The position numbers and the translations under genes are program-made. DNA of 64,000 nt from Flagellimonas yonaguniensis. GTDB taxonomy: Bacteria > Bacteroidota > Bacteroidia > Flavobacteriales > Flavobacteriaceae. The stretch lies in NCBI RefSeq assembly GCF_029193885.1, contig NZ_JARFVB010000015.1, positions 26,608-90,607 of the forward strand, in the 5' to 3' direction. Below the pieces are notes generated by a model, which was not told the origin of the DNA, did no database searches, and saw only the letters and a list, made by a program, of their open reading frames with translations. Positions 51,981 through 60,101 of this stretch are shown here, piece after piece. Every line of letters begins with the position of its first letter. Position 1 is the first letter of the stretch.

Positions 51981-52664
51981 ATGAAAATCACCTATTTGGG
52001 TCATGCCACATTGCTAGTGGAAATGAACGGGAAAAAGATATTGTTCGACCCCTTCATTACAGGTAACGAAATGGCATCGGATGTGGATATTCACAGTCTT
52101 AAAGTCGATTACATTTTTATAACCCACGGGCACCAAGACCATGTACTCGATGTCGAAGCCATTGCAAAAAACAATCCGGAAGCACTTTTGGTCTCCAATT
52201 TTGAGGTTGCCACTTGGTTTGGCAACAAAGGCATTGAGGGACACGGCATGAACCATGGTGGAAAATACACCTTTGACTTTGGAACCGCCAAATACGTGAA
52301 CGCCATCCACTCCAGTATGCTGCCCGATGGAAGTAATGGAGGAAACCCTGGAGGGTTTGTATTATGGGATGATTCAAAGTGCATTTACATTGCGGGCGAC
52401 ACGGCATTGACCAAGGACATGGAACTCATCCCCATGACATGCCCAAAATTGAATATTGCGGTCCTACCGATTGGGGACAATTTTACCATGGGCTACGAAG
52501 ATGCCTCTATTGCAAGTGATTTTATAGAGTGCAACACCGTAATCGGTTGTCATTATGATACCTTTCCTCCCATTAAAATAGATAAATCCAAAGCGGTTGA
52601 GTATTTTGACAAAAAAGGAAAGAAACTGATTCTTCCAGATATTGGAGAGTCCATTAACATATAA
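51981..52664 (+). CDS. UlaG-like metal-dependent hydrolase (UPF0173)
   Basis: Metallo-beta-lactamase-fold hydrolase of 227 residues. It starts MKITYLGHATLLVEMNGKKI and has the metal motif THGHQDHVLD, then GHGMNHGG, AIHSSMLP, AGDTALTKDM and a final His in GCHYDTFPPIK. UPF0173 proteins share this order, but their substrates are unknown. It is cytoplasmic. It has its own transcript and ends at a terminator. Confidence 0.9.
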   Translation: MKITYLGHATLLVEMNGKKILFDPFITGNEMASDVDIHSLKVDYIFITHGHQDHVLDVEAIAKNNPEALLVSNFEVATWFGNKGIEGHGMNHGGKYTFDFGTAKYVNAIHSSMLPDGSNGGNPGGFVLWDDSKCIYIAGDTALTKDMELIPMTCPKLNIAVLPIGDNFTMGYEDASIASDFIECNTVIGCHYDTFPPIKIDKSKAVEYFDKKGKKLILPDIGESINI

Positions 52665-52674
52665 AAGAAAAAAG

Positions 52675-52699
52675 TCTTCGAAAATTCGGAGGCTTTTTG
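52675..52699 (+). terminator. Terminator after the UlaG-like gene
   Basis: Stem GTCTTCG (52675-52681) with CGGAGGC (52688-52694), containing two G-T wobbles, a 6-nt loop and TTTTT. It begins 11 bp after the stop codon. Confidence 0.65.
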
Positions 52700-52796
52700 C
52701 CTTGCTCTCCAGAAACAACATCCTGCAAAGCATGAAAAAATCCAATTTGGATAAATTAATGTAATTTAAAGGCTTAAAATTCAGAAAAGCTTTGTG

Positions 52797-53219
52797 ATGA
52801 GTACGGGATACTCAGGGACACCCTTGGGAAAAAAGTTGGGGCTTAAAGAAAGGTACAATATCCTTCTGCACAATGCCCCTGAGCATTATTTTGATTTATT
52901 TTCCGATTTGCCCCCAAATCTCAATATTCTCAACATCGACCAATCCGAAGAAAAGGAAATTGATTTTATCCATTTGTTTTTTACTTCGTTACATGACCTA
53001 CAAATCCATGTGGGTAAATTTATCAGAACATTAAAGAAAGACGGTCTTTTATGGATTAGCTGGCCCAAAGGGCAATCCAAAATCCAAACGGATTTAAAAA
53101 GAGATTTGATACGGGCACATATCCTCGACTTGGGACTTGTGGACATTAAAGTTGCCGCAATAGATGAAGATTGGAGCGGTCTCAAATTTGTGTATCGAAC
53201 CAAGGACAGGCGAATTTGA
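52797..53219 (+). CDS. DUF3052 family protein
   Basis: Small cytoplasmic protein of 140 residues. MSTGYSGTPLGKKLGLKERY and LLHNAPEHYF at the N-terminus and LKKDGLLWISWPKG in the middle match DUF3052, a family with a Rossmann-like fold of unknown role. The ATG at 52797 was chosen; a GTG one codon earlier is the alternative. The DUF6090 gene follows after 44 bp, but there is no reason to link them. Confidence 0.8.
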   Translation: MSTGYSGTPLGKKLGLKERYNILLHNAPEHYFDLFSDLPPNLNILNIDQSEEKEIDFIHLFFTSLHDLQIHVGKFIRTLKKDGLLWISWPKGQSKIQTDLKRDLIRAHILDLGLVDIKVAAIDEDWSGLKFVYRTKDRRI

Positions 53220-53263
53220 TGTTCATACAGAGTGATATCGGTCATTTTAAAACTTGAAAGTAG

Positions 53264-53980
53264 GTGAAGTTATTTAGAAAAATACGCTTTGAACTGATGA
53301 AGAAAAACAGTGTGGGTTCTTACTTAAAATATGCCTTTGGAGAAATTATTTTGGTTATGATCGGTATCCTTTTGGCACTGCAAGTAAACACCTGGAACGA
53401 AAACAGAAAAGACAGAAACAAAGAAAGAGCCCTTTTAATGGAGCTCCACAAGGACTTCAAAAAAAACCTAGAGGCATTTCAACCCATCAAACAGCTTCAA
53501 ATAAGCACTTTGAACAGTGGAAACATTGTTTTTAGGAACATTAACAAATTACATTTGCCAAAATCCAGGGACTCTGTTTTCCGACATGCGGACAACATGT
53601 TCGGAGGCTATCCGTACAACCCATCCAATGGTGTCGTGGAATCTTTATTAAGTACTGGGGACATCAACTTAATCAGAAACGACACTTTACGGAAGTATTT
53701 GGTCTCATGGAAAGACGTGCTTACCCATTATACGGATTTTGTTGAGGTTGACCTTAACTTCTGGAGTCAAAAAATTGAGCCCCATATCATCGAGAATGGA
53801 AATTTCATGGATATTTCCAGCGATAAGAACAAAGCTATGCTTACCGATCCTGTTTTTATCAACATGCTTGTTCGCAAACAACATTTTCAAAAGAACATTG
53901 TTAGTTCCATGGGCGGTAATGATGGATTGGAGCACTATATGAAAGAAATTGTACGCCTCTCCAAAGATGTGTCGCCATAA
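53264..53980 (+). CDS. DUF6090 family membrane protein
   Basis: Protein of 238 residues with one strong membrane segment near the N-terminus (about 24-45, YAFGEIILVMIGILLALQV) followed by NTWNENRKDR. That is the hallmark of DUF6090, a family frequent and multi-copy in Flavobacteriia. The rest is a helical domain of about 190 residues that should lie outside the cytoplasm. The GTG start at 53264 yields MKLFRKIRFELMKKNSVGSY, which matches the family's N-terminus; the first ATG, at 53297, would remove conserved residues. Function unknown. Confidence 0.82.
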   Translation: MKLFRKIRFELMKKNSVGSYLKYAFGEIILVMIGILLALQVNTWNENRKDRNKERALLMELHKDFKKNLEAFQPIKQLQISTLNSGNIVFRNINKLHLPKSRDSVFRHADNMFGGYPYNPSNGVVESLLSTGDINLIRNDTLRKYLVSWKDVLTHYTDFVEVDLNFWSQKIEPHIIENGNFMDISSDKNKAMLTDPVFINMLVRKQHFQKNIVSSMGGNDGLEHYMKEIVRLSKDVSP

Positions 53981-54115
53981 AGGGGGTTTTTACACACTTA
54001 TGACTTTCCAAGTAGCAAAAGCACTTGACCTTGGACAAAAATGGTGGTTTTCGCATGGCACCCCTCCTTTTTTTGAAAACTTTTAGACGTGTGCTACTGA
54101 AAAAATGAAATATTT

Positions 54116-54352
54116 TCAATTTTTCCTTTTCAACATAGATAGCACAATCCAAAACCCGATAAGAAATGATACGGTAAAGCCGACAAGACCAAGCAAGGGA
54201 ACCCCCAAAATCTTCGGTGGCATGTTGGCCAGTACTAAAATGGCCGAACCAATGGACAGAGCAGAAATAATTAAGGCCAATACCAAACGATCCATAGCTT
54301 TTTTAATCTCTGGCAAACCTTTGACTTGATGGGAAATTTTAAGGTTCCCCAT
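54116..54352 (-). pseudogene. Remnant of a UbiB/ABC1-type kinase C-terminus
   Basis: The 78 codons resemble only the C-terminal end of UbiB/AarF (ABC1) atypical kinases. A short pre-membrane segment (VKGLPEIKKAMDRLVLALI) leads into two membrane helices, LIISALSIGSAILVLANMPP and LGVPLLGLVGFTVSFLIGFW. The kinase domain of 400 or so residues is absent; an in-frame TAA lies three codons before the ATG. It could be a relic of a lost ubiB-like gene or a small two-helix membrane protein that only looks similar. The surrounding 54353-54774 has no supported gene. Confidence 0.5.
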
Positions 54353-54774
54353 GATAATATCTTACGACATACAAATTTGCTGGGTACACTACAGGGATTA
54401 CCTGATTCGATGCTTTCTTCCTCATTGTACATTTCAAAGTTAAATTCTTCCCAAGAGGCTTAGTATGACGAAAATCATCCCAATGACCAAATGTGCATAG
54501 CTGCCCAATTTTTGACAATCAATATTCAAAAGGATTCCTTCAGTGGTTCAATAAGGGCTTTGCTTCACCTACCCAAGGGAGCATACAGGAAGTCAAACGA
54601 GTACAAGTGGTAGCATCCTGATTGGAAGTCTTTGGGCACTGCCCTATTTTTCTATGCCCAGAAAAACAACCAGGCTTCTTTTATTATGGATCCCTTGAAA
54701 TTTAATCGATTTCAATGGTGCACCGGTAATATAGTCTCCATACCATTTTACTGCATAAAAAAGTATCTCGACGC
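54353..54774. other. Non-coding stretch at the left edge of the redox block
   Basis: No gene can be supported on either strand. It has frequent stops in all frames, a possible short hydrophobic peptide on the minus strand (SYAHLVIGMIFVILSLLG), and copy A of a diverged repeat (54657-54705). It looks like decayed sequence. Confidence 0.5.
54657..54705 (+). repeat. Diverged direct repeat, copy A
   Basis: About 50 bp around GGCTTCTTTTATTA that align with copy B (59674-59723) at roughly 80 percent with two or three gaps, in the same orientation. The identical core is GGCTTCTTTTATTA, with CAA and GAAA runs before it and TGAAATTT after it. Confidence 0.55.
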
Positions 54775-55995
54775 CTAATTTTCCTCGAGGTTGTCCGGCT
54801 TCATCAAGAACAATAAGATAACCATAATCAATATTCCCATGCCCAAATAACTGATACCGAGACCGACTTGATCCTGCGGATGCACCAGTCCCACAAGGGC
54901 ATAACTGGAAATGGAAGTGATGAAAAACGCGGAGCCCCCGATAAAACCACCTGATATGCCCGCCATTTTTGGAAACCTTCCGATACAATAGGCAAAATAG
55001 TTGTTGAAAATGAATCCAACCCCTAGGTGCACCAAAAAAGCGAACAATACCAAACTGTATATATTTTCCCAGATGGTGGCACTGAGAATCATCAGGATGA
55101 TCACAACAATCTCCAATATAATGGCAATTCTTAATTTTGGCATAAAAGGTTTATCAATAAGCGCTTTGCCCAAAAAACCACCCAGTAGCCAAGCTATTCC
55201 CATGACCAAGGAGGCGTACCCGGCAACCACTGGAGGAAATCCCATACCATGTTCCACAATAAATGCACCGGACAGGTTAAATATCATTATGGTCCCATAG
55301 CACAGACCACTGCAGATCACTCCATAAATAAACATGGGTGTCCGTAGCATAATTCCGTAATCCTTGAGTATGGCCTTTCGTTTGAACGGTCTAAATTCAG
55401 GTATTGTCTCCCCGGAATAGAACAACTCCAACAATAGCAGTACAAAGGCATATCCTGCCAAAACACAAAAGCTGGCCTGCCAATTGAAATAATGCTGTAG
55501 ATACCCTCCAATAAAAGGTGCCACTATGGGCGCTATGGACCATACAATGGACATGATGCTCAGGTAATGTTTCCGCTTGTCACCTTCATGGACATCCACA
55601 AAAAAACTGCGTTTGGAGACCCCGATACACCCAATGGCCACCCCTTGCAAAATTCGCATCGCGTAGATGGGGGCCAAACTGGTGGACAGGGCAATGACCA
55701 CATTGCTCAAAATAAACAGAACGAGCGAGATCAGGGTTATCCGATAGCGTCCATAACTATCCATGATGCTGCCCGCGAAGAACTGTACCACGGCGTAGCT
55801 CAGCAAAAAGAAGGTCAGCGTTAATTGAACGGCTCCTTCGGATTGGTTCAGCTCCGAGGCCATGGTAGGCATGGACGGGGCATAAATATCCGTGACCAAT
55901 CCAGACAGGGGAATCATTAAAAAGGAGATAAGGGTCGCCTTCCTTTTATGATCGTCGTGTAGCCGCTTTACGTCGGTATAAGGTTTTGTTACCAA
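54775..55995 (-). CDS. Bcr/CflA family MFS drug-efflux transporter
   Basis: Major facilitator protein of 406 residues with about twelve membrane segments. DIYAPSMPTMASEL in the first helix region is the Bcr/CflA signature, GSIMDSYGRYRITL is the MFS A-like loop between helices 2 and 3, and RILQGVAIGCIGVSKRSF is the family's helix 4 to 5 motif. It should export small hydrophobic toxicants by proton antiport. It heads away from a possible promoter at 55996-56044 and is followed by sequence without genes. Next to redox enzymes and their regulators, it fits an electrophile or drug response. Confidence 0.9.
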   Translation of the reverse strand: MVTKPYTDVKRLHDDHKRKATLISFLMIPLSGLVTDIYAPSMPTMASELNQSEGAVQLTLTFFLLSYAVVQFFAGSIMDSYGRYRITLISLVLFILSNVVIALSTSLAPIYAMRILQGVAIGCIGVSKRSFFVDVHEGDKRKHYLSIMSIVWSIAPIVAPFIGGYLQHYFNWQASFCVLAGYAFVLLLLELFYSGETIPEFRPFKRKAILKDYGIMLRTPMFIYGVICSGLCYGTIMIFNLSGAFIVEHGMGFPPVVAGYASLVMGIAWLLGGFLGKALIDKPFMPKLRIAIILEIVVIILMILSATIWENIYSLVLFAFLVHLGVGFIFNNYFAYCIGRFPKMAGISGGFIGGSAFFITSISSYALVGLVHPQDQVGLGISYLGMGILIMVILLFLMKPDNLEEN

Positions 55996-56044
55996 TAGAA
56001 AATTTTTAAAATAAATAATTTCAATTGAACTAAATCGGGGAATT

Positions 56045-57046
56045 TTAATTGTTCACCAAGCGCATGGCCCCTTCATTATAGCGCTCGCCCACATTAGGGT
56101 ATTTGGCTAAAAGTTGCGAAATTGTTTGTAGCTCTTCTTCGGAAAGATTGACATCAACGGCGGCCGCATTTTCTTTCAACCTATGGATTTTTCGGGTTCC
56201 TGGTATAGGGATAATGTCGTTACCTTGGTGCAAGACCCAAGCCAAAGCCAATTGGGCCATGGTAATGCTTTTCTGATTGGCCAATTCCTGTAATTCTGTC
56301 TTAAGACTAAGATTGTTGTCCAGTTTGTCCCCTTTATACCTTGGCAAGGTTCGCCTAAAATCCTTTTCATCCAAATTTTCCACTTTAAAGGTATCGGTCA
56401 CCAACCCTCTGGCCAATGGGGAATAGGGAACCAACGACATGTTGTAGGCTCTCATGGTGTCCATAATTTTACCTTCCACTCCCCTGGTAAGCAACGAATA
56501 TTCACTTTGCAACGCAGAAATAGGATGTACAGTATTGGCCCGTTTGATGGATTCCGGGGATGCCTCACTTAGGCCCAGATAACGCACCTTTCCTTCCCTT
56601 ACCAAATCTGCCATAGCACCCACGGTATCCTCAACGGGCACATTGGGGTCCACCCGGTGTGCATAATAAAGATCGATGACCTCAATGCCCAGCCGTTGTA
56701 AACTTGCTTCCACAGCTTGCTTAACATAGGTAGGGGAACCATCAAAATAAGTGTTGGGTGAATTACTGTCCGAAGCATTGTTTGTCCTGAACCGAAATCC
56801 GAATTTGGTGGCCAAAAACACTTTCTCCCTGTTTTCCTTCAAGACTTGGGACAACAGCCGTTCATTGGCACCATTGCCGTACATATCCGCCGTATCCCAA
56901 AAATTGATGCCCAAATCCAAGGCACTGTGCAATGTTTGAATGCTTTCATTGTCATCGGATGGACCGTAGGCAAAACTCATTCCCATACAGCCCAATCCCA
57001 ATGTTGACAATTGCTCTTCCGTATTTCCTAATTTTCTATATTTCAT
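56045..57046 (-). CDS. Aldo/keto reductase
   Basis: AKR of 333 residues, a (beta/alpha)8 barrel using NADPH to reduce aldehydes or ketones. The start at 57046 gives MKYRKLGNTEEQLSTLGLGC, the standard N-terminus. Active-site Asp and Tyr are in FWDTADMYGNGANE, the Lys in ATKFGFRF and the His in YYAHRVDP. The NADP-binding IPGTRKIHRLKENAAA lies near the C-terminus. It resembles the AKR group often placed beside AraC regulators and induced by toxic carbonyls or quinones. Two operator-like repeats lie 47-81 bp upstream. Confidence 0.92.
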   Translation of the reverse strand: MKYRKLGNTEEQLSTLGLGCMGMSFAYGPSDDNESIQTLHSALDLGINFWDTADMYGNGANERLLSQVLKENREKVFLATKFGFRFRTNNASDSNSPNTYFDGSPTYVKQAVEASLQRLGIEVIDLYYAHRVDPNVPVEDTVGAMADLVREGKVRYLGLSEASPESIKRANTVHPISALQSEYSLLTRGVEGKIMDTMRAYNMSLVPYSPLARGLVTDTFKVENLDEKDFRRTLPRYKGDKLDNNLSLKTELQELANQKSITMAQLALAWVLHQGNDIIPIPGTRKIHRLKENAAAVDVNLSEEELQTISQLLAKYPNVGERYNEGAMRLVNN

Positions 57047-57092
57047 GATACTTGGTTTTGAAGACAAAGGTAGGCACCATGCCAAGGGCATG

Positions 57093-57127
57093 CTTATAAA
57101 ATTCAAAGCATCACTTATAAAATTCAA
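57093..57127 (-). promoter_or_regulatory. Paired operator-like direct repeats upstream of the aldo/keto reductase
   Basis: CTTATAAAATTCAA occurs twice, at 57093-57106 and 57114-57127, with a start-to-start spacing of 21 bp (two helical turns). This suits two AraC-family half sites. The second copy covers the stop codon of the AraC gene. The core TTATAAAATTCAA recurs at 58042-58054, upstream of the AraC gene itself. Confidence 0.65.
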
Positions 57128-58032
57128 GCACGAGCCTCACGGGCACGATTGGGGGACACACCCATTTTACCCTTGAAAAAATTCGTGAAGTAGGCCGGGT
57201 TGTCAAATCCAAGACTATAGGCAATTTCAGAGATACTGTGATCACTATGTTGCAGCAGCGACACCGCCTCTCTCAATACGCGGTCCGCAATATGTTCTGT
57301 GGTGGTCTTATTGGTTTGCTTTTTGACCATTCTGTTCAAGTGGTTCACATGCACGGATAGATGTGCCGCAAAATCCTTCGCGGATTTCATCTCCAAGGGA
57401 GCGTTGGGAAAGTCAACCGGAAATTGACGCTCCAATAACTCCAGAAAAAGGGAAGCAATTCGTTCTGATGAATTATAGTTTCTTTCAAAGCTATTGGCTG
57501 GATTGTATTTCATGGCCTCATGGATGATCAAATGCAGGTAACTTCGGATTACATCATACTTGAATTGATAGTCTGAATTCATTTCCTTTTCCATCTTTTG
57601 AAAAATATCGGATATACTGGCTAACTGATCAGTATCCAAAAAGAATACCGGGTCACTGCCCACCCGAAACAATGGGGATTCCCTCAGACTTGTGGACGGT
57701 GTACCATTGAAGAGAAAAGACTCCGAAAACAAGGCAAACCAGCCCTTTTGCTCCTCCGAACGGGCCTCCCAAGCATAGGGCACCATAGGGTTGGAAAACA
57801 ACAATGCCGGACGGTCAATGGCAATCCACTTATTGGCGTATTGTAGGGTTCCCTCTCCAATGATCAGGGTCACCTTGTAAAAATCCCTACGCATATAAGG
57901 ACTGATCAATCTACATTTATCCCTGGAGAATACATTGATATGACCCGCCCCTGAATTGTTGAGTTGACCTGTGCCAGCCCCTAATTTGGGCACCCGTCGA
58001 TAAAAATCCTGTAAAGACTCTTTTTCATCCAT
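57124..58032 (-). CDS. AraC family transcriptional regulator
   Basis: Regulator of 302 residues. The N-terminal part (about 1-185) is a cupin-like effector domain (FYKVTLIIGEGTLQYANKW, RPALLFSNPMVPYAWEA). The C-terminal part (about 205-302) is the double helix-turn-helix: FAAHLSVHVNHLNRMVKK for the first and HSISEIAYSLGFDNPAYFTNFFKGKMG for the second, the AraC signature. It lies directly upstream of the aldo/keto reductase gene. The shared repeat upstream of both genes supports autoregulation and control of the reductase. Confidence 0.92.
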   Translation of the reverse strand: MDEKESLQDFYRRVPKLGAGTGQLNNSGAGHINVFSRDKCRLISPYMRRDFYKVTLIIGEGTLQYANKWIAIDRPALLFSNPMVPYAWEARSEEQKGWFALFSESFLFNGTPSTSLRESPLFRVGSDPVFFLDTDQLASISDIFQKMEKEMNSDYQFKYDVIRSYLHLIIHEAMKYNPANSFERNYNSSERIASLFLELLERQFPVDFPNAPLEMKSAKDFAAHLSVHVNHLNRMVKKQTNKTTTEHIADRVLREAVSLLQHSDHSISEIAYSLGFDNPAYFTNFFKGKMGVSPNRAREARA

Positions 58033-58041
58033 ACTGTAAAA

Positions 58042-58054
58042 TTATAAAATTCAA
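58042..58054 (-). promoter_or_regulatory. Third copy of the operator-like repeat, upstream of the AraC gene
   Basis: TTATAAAATTCAA, identical over 13 bases to the two copies at 57094-57106 and 57115-57127, lies 10 bp upstream of the AraC start codon. It would place the regulator on its own promoter. Confidence 0.6.
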
Positions 58055-58116
58055 ATCATATGGAATCTTGAAAAACTATGTTTCAAAAGCAGTCTTTACA
58101 GGAAATTGTTCAACAA

Positions 58117-58404
58117 TCAGAGCTTTGTGGCCTTGTAAACTTCCACCGGCCCCATCAACTTGCCTTCAACAATGTTTTGAAAGGCTTTGATATGGGGTTG
58201 GCCATTATGCTTGTCCAATCCCTCTTGGTCCTCCCAGATCTCATAAAAAAGGAATCGGTTTCCGTCATCAAGGTCCTGATGAAGATCATACTGGATACAG
58301 GCTTCTTCTTTTTCGGTGGCCTTTACCAATTCCAGCAAAGCTTCCTTTACCTCGTTTTGAAATTCTGGTTTACTGGTAATAATCGCAGAAACATAAACTT
58401 TCAT
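58117..58404 (-). CDS. Antibiotic biosynthesis monooxygenase (ABM) domain protein
   Basis: Ferredoxin-fold protein of 95 residues: MKVYVSAIITSKPEFQNEV, CIQYDLHQDLDDGNRFLFYE and IWEDQEGLDKHNGQPHIKAF are the ABM/YgiN pattern. YgiN-type members are quinol monooxygenases that partner MdaB quinone reductase in a quinone redox cycle. Here the MdaB-like gene is immediately upstream (20 bp) on the same strand, the same pairing. That supports a quinol monooxygenase role, though substrate is not proven. Confidence 0.9.
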   Translation of the reverse strand: MKVYVSAIITSKPEFQNEVKEALLELVKATEKEEACIQYDLHQDLDDGNRFLFYEIWEDQEGLDKHNGQPHIKAFQNIVEGKLMGPVEVYKATKL

Positions 58405-58424
58405 ACTATTGATTGTTTTTTGGT

Positions 58425-59018
58425 TTAGACTAGATGGTTTTCCAGGTGTTGTCTGTACTCGTTCACATACTTTTTCACTTGGGGATCTTTTATTACATTG
58501 AAACAGTGGTATTGGGGCAGCACCTCAAATCCACAAAAACGGTAGTTGACACCCACATTGTACATGACATCATCAGCTGTTTTGCCACTTAACAAGTATT
58601 GATTCCCATTCCCTGAAAATTCTTCCGGTGCATTCCATGAAGTGACCATGGTCATTTTTCGGCCCTGCATGAGACCTCCCGTACCGTAGTTTTTTGAAGG
58701 GTCTTTGCGGGTACGACCATCATCCTTCAACAATTTCCCGGTGGCCAATCCCACATTAAAGACCTCGTCCACATATTTTTTGTGAATCCACGGGGTATTG
58801 AACCAATAGACCGGGGTATGCAATACCACATAATCGGCTTTTACATAAAGGTCCACTTCTTTTTCGGGAGTATATTCCTCTTCTATATTGGTCATACTAT
58901 AACTATATCCCTTTTCCTCACAAAAGGTCTTGGTAATGTCTGCCAAGGTTCGGGTCAATGCTCCTTCTGAGATCCCCTCATAAAACTGATGGGCGTTGAT
59001 AATGTGTACGTGTTTCAT
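58425..59018 (-). CDS. NAD(P)H-dependent quinone reductase (MdaB-like flavodoxin fold)
   Basis: Flavoprotein of 197 residues. MKHVHIINAHQFYEGISEGAL with the following LTRTL forms the FMN/FAD phosphate loop, and LHTPVYWFNTPWIHKKYVDEV is the MdaB/KefF signature. GTGGLMQGRKMTMVTSWNAP is the pyridine-nucleotide or flavin loop. These enzymes reduce quinones by two electrons and avoid semiquinone formation. It is divergent from the HxlR regulator, which probably controls it through the palindrome at 59199. ABM follows. Confidence 0.92.
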   Translation of the reverse strand: MKHVHIINAHQFYEGISEGALTRTLADITKTFCEEKGYSYSMTNIEEEYTPEKEVDLYVKADYVVLHTPVYWFNTPWIHKKYVDEVFNVGLATGKLLKDDGRTRKDPSKNYGTGGLMQGRKMTMVTSWNAPEEFSGNGNQYLLSGKTADDVMYNVGVNYRFCGFEVLPQYHCFNVIKDPQVKKYVNEYRQHLENHLV

Positions 59019-59198
59019 TGTAAAAATAGAAGTTTAGGGTAGATTGAAAAACAACCCACCAAAGTGATGATATTGATTGAATTAAAATGATTACATAAAT
59101 GGCATGCCGTCCTCCTTGACCTGCCTAGGTTTTGTCTGCAAGGTTGGTTGTCACATCAGGTCCAATTGGCAGGACCTACAAATTACATTAACCATATA

Positions 59199-59219
59199 TA
59201 ACTATACTTTTTATAGTTA
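59199..59219. promoter_or_regulatory. Palindromic operator between hxlR-type and mdaB-like genes
   Basis: Perfect inverted repeat: TAACTATA (59199-59206), a CTTTT spacer, TATAGTTA (59212-59219). Half-site-like TATAGTTT occurs twice more downstream, near 59230 and 59265. HxlR-family dimers bind such palindromes. A second inverted repeat, AGGTCC/GGACCT (59158-59177), lies to the left. The palindrome is about 180 bp from the mdaB-like start and 77 bp from the regulator start. Confidence 0.7.
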
Positions 59220-59239
59220 CAAACATATATATAGTTTTC

Positions 59240-59247
59240 TATCTTTG
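59240..59247 (+). promoter_or_regulatory. -7 box of the HxlR-type gene
   Basis: TATCTTTG, a perfect TAnnTTTG, 20 bp right of the palindrome and 48 bp before the ATG. The palindrome would overlap the -33 region, consistent with repression. Confidence 0.5.
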
Positions 59248-59295
59248 CAATAACGGTCAAAATGTATAGTTTCCCATTTTTAAAAAAATCAACGC

Positions 59296-59643
59296 ATGTA
59301 CTGTATCAATGACAAAAAATATCCCTGTACTACAAGCCTGACCATGAAGTACATAGGAGGCAAATGGAAATCGGTCATCTTGATTCACCTTACCCGTGGA
59401 AAAAAAAGGTACAATGAACTCAAAAAGGAAATACCCACCATAACGGAACGTACATTGAGCCTTCAATTGAAAGAAATGGAATCCGATGGATTGGTTTCCC
59501 GTACGGTGCATACGAGCAAGCCACCCCTGAAAGTAGAATATGATCTGACTTCTTTTGGCAAGACCCTGATACCCGTATTGGAGGCGATTGCCAGTTGGGG
59601 GAAGACAACAGCTGACACCCATAAGGAAATTAAGATCGAATGA
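59296..59643 (+). CDS. HxlR family transcriptional regulator
   Basis: Winged-helix regulator of 115 residues: CPCTTSLTMKYIGGKWKSVI-like N-terminus (read as YPCTTSLTMKYIGGKWKSV), then LTRGKKRYNELKKEIPTITE and RTLSLQLKEMESDGLVSR. All are HxlR hallmarks. A Cys at position 11 (YPCTT) is in the place used for thiol sensing of quinones or aldehydes in YodB-like members; C3 (MYC) is also present. It is divergent from the MdaB-like gene, which it likely represses until a thiol-reactive compound arrives. Confidence 0.92.
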   Translation: MYCINDKKYPCTTSLTMKYIGGKWKSVILIHLTRGKKRYNELKKEIPTITERTLSLQLKEMESDGLVSRTVHTSKPPLKVEYDLTSFGKTLIPVLEAIASWGKTTADTHKEIKIE

Positions 59644-60101
59644 CCATCCATTACCTTATCCGATTTTTCGATTCCCTGAAAAAACAATCACGGCTTCTTT
59701 TATTACAGACCCCCCTGAAATTTTTCCGGTGGACAAACAGAATTACCCCCCCTTCATGGCATAACCCAATAAAAGATTTGTATGGGACAAAATACATTTA
59801 CCACCTTCCTTATTGGTGCCTTCATCATGTTGTCATTCCAATAGTTAATCTTGGTTCAACCATTTCCTGGACGCATAACCGATAGAACCCCGGAAACCAC
59901 CATCAAAAATTTCCAAGTCACCAAAAGTGCTAGGTAAAGGATAGTCCTAAAGTTTAAGGTTAGCATAAAAGGTTGGCAGTGCCCACCTTTTCAAAGGTAA
60001 TCCCTAACTGGTTTAGAAATAAAATCTTAGCTTTTCATATAGAAATAAAAAAACTGTTCTATTTTTGACGACAAACAACAAAACCAACTTCTTTTCCCAA
60101 T
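59644..60101. other. Intergenic stretch at the right edge of the redox block
   Basis: Contains copy B of the diverged repeat (59674-59723), a hairpin AAAAGGT/ACCTTTT (59967-59973 and 59985-59991) that could be a weak terminator, and a TAnnTTTG box (TATTTTTG, 60060-60067) for the kinase gene. An 81-codon frame starting at 59640 overlaps the regulator stop but has no sequence features of a protein and covers the repeat, so it is not called. Confidence 0.5.
59674..59723 (+). repeat. Diverged direct repeat, copy B
   Basis: About 80 percent similar to copy A (54657-54705) with an identical core GGCTTCTTTTATTA and the same orientation. The pair brackets the five-gene-plus-regulator redox block. 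Confidence 0.55.

Noticed and set aside
54105..54329. Plus-strand 74-codon frame over the UbiB-like remnant
   Set aside because: It is the antisense mirror of the hydrophobic minus-strand frame and has no features of its own.
59640..59885. 81-codon frame overlapping the HxlR stop codon (ATGA)
   Set aside because: The overlap looks like coupling, but the peptide has no domain, signal or plausible composition and runs across the diverged repeat copy B; treated as chance.
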